A DNA stretch of 64,000 nt from Nissolia schottii (taxonomy: Eukaryota; Streptophyta; Magnoliopsida; Fabales; Fabaceae). Below the pieces are notes generated by a model that searched no databases, had not been told where the DNA came from, and saw only the letters and a program-made list of their open reading frames with translations. A program made the translations under genes and the position numbers. This document shows positions 62,978 to 64,000 of the stretch, piece after piece. How positions within the stretch are numbered: the stretch's first letter is position 1; each line of letters starts with the position of its first letter. The DNA is taken from positions 458,919 to 522,918 of the forward strand of contig QANU01001174.1 in the NCBI GenBank assembly GCA_003254905.1, read 5' to 3'.

Positions 62978-64000
62978 AGGTTGAATAAGATGAAACACTG
63001 AAGGAAGAAGAAAAGGGACCGTCTTGGAAAGAAAAGGCTTCCTGAGAGCCAAAGAGTAGAATATAATTTCTTTGAAACTGATAGTGTAAAATAACTTTGT
63101 ACTGCCAACTAATAGAAACTCAAATGAATTGTCAAATTATGGTAATTACTCGCTATGATTTGATAATATCTTAAGTTTTTATTAAATTGGTTGTGCAAAG
63201 TTGTTTTTACATATAACCAAAATTATCTAGCAGAATTATGGTTAAAATTATTGTTGAGATGATTAAAATTTAAGACAAGTAGTTTGACACGTTAAAAAGT
63301 AAAGATTGGCAGTAAAAAACATTGTCACATCATTTTAGTACGATAAAAGCTCCGACTATTTAGCATCTTTTTATTAAGATTTAATTTTGATTTACTACTA
63401 CAATATCATAATGATATGTTGTTATATGATTGTTTAGATTGTATAGCTATAAGTTTATAACACATGATACAGTAAAAAATTAGAGGGGGGAATGCTTTTA
63501 ATATGCATTTTTCTTTGTTTCCGGAGTTTTATAATTTGGAAGAAAGTTGTTCGACTTTGGTTGGGAACAATAGTATAAAATCTGTTTGTTAAACTTAGTA
63601 TGTCATTTTCTTTTTATTGGGGTGGTATAGAATCGGTTGATCCTTGAAGTTTCCTGGTAACTCGACAGAGTCAACACGATCAAGAGGAGCCCGTAGAATC
63701 CAGGTGACGGAGTAGTTTGGACTTAGGAACCAATATTATTTTTAAAGTTAATGTACCTCACAATTGAAAATTAATCTTCACTTCAAAAAAAAAAAATCTT
63801 ATTTTTTTATCTATTATTGGCTATTGCATATAGTTAGAAAGAAGCCGGGTGCTCTACAGAAAGATAAAAATCAGAAAATGAATTATGTTGCAAACTGCAA
63901 CTTGCAGGGGAAAAGAAAACCATGAATAGTGGTCCATCATGAAAATTCACAATTCCCTATCATGAACAAGTTTTTAGCAGTTCCTTCCTTCTATAGTTCT
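62978..64000. other. 3' flank, no gene seen
   Basis: AT-rich sequence after the NHL-type gene. No coding region or RNA is recognised up to the window end. Confidence 0.4.

Noticed and set aside
1..64000. tRNA, rRNA or other structured RNA genes
   Set aside because: I read for B-box-like GGTTCGAATCC words and conserved rRNA blocks and found none convincing; a covariance-model search would be decisive.

Overview
The window looks like plant nuclear DNA, most likely from a legume of the soybean/bean group (my inference). It is AT-rich. Genes have GT..AG introns and belong to plant families: a TMK-type receptor kinase, CLE peptides, a NIMA-related kinase of the long NEK6 type, an NHL/LEA_2 protein and paired FSP1/AIFM2-like flavoproteins. 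Long stretches hold MITEs, hAT, CACTA, MULE, LINE and LTR debris. I found no rRNA, tRNA, organellar, bacterial or viral gene. Two bases are N (43063, 48147).

Layout. 1.2-3.0 kb (+): dead gibberellin 3-oxidase-like gene, followed at 3.34-3.5 kb by a scrap of a TMK receptor gene. 3.5-10.3 kb: gene-free, with a Stowaway MITE and a CACTA end. 10.4-13.8 kb (+): intact two-exon TMK-type LRR receptor kinase. 16.4-17.6 kb: 21-bp minisatellite and a 762-bp non-autonomous hAT element. 18.6-19.5 kb (-): wreck of a CLE peptide gene. 20.98-22.2 kb (-): intact three-exon gene for a secreted precursor with four tandem TDIF-like CLE dodecapeptides. 24.2-26.9 and 29.8-32.5 kb (-): tandem pair of FSP1-like oxidoreductases with matching exon structure. 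32.5-41 kb: gene-free. 41.1-51.2 kb: repeat-rich block with an LTR-like segment, a dead plant-mobile-domain gene (+), a dead MuDR-type transposase (-), telomere-like repeats split by a hAT element, and three clusters of an unusual hairpin module. 55.1-61.5 kb (+): 14-exon NEK6-type kinase. 62.3-63.0 kb (+): NHL/LEA_2 protein.

The genes do not form a pathway. Two links stand out. The FSP1-like and NEK6-like genes are, as I recall, immediate neighbours in Arabidopsis (At3g44190/At3g44200), which suggests old shared synteny. The CLE pair shows a peptide gene lineage in which one copy expanded a TDIF-like peptide by 90-bp tandem duplication while its sister, with a near-canonical CLE motif, died.

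The observations I rate highest are the multi-repeat TDIF-like CLE gene and a family of 29-nt modules (11-nt arm, 7-nt spacer, 11-nt arm) in three clusters around and beyond the PMD/MULE block.
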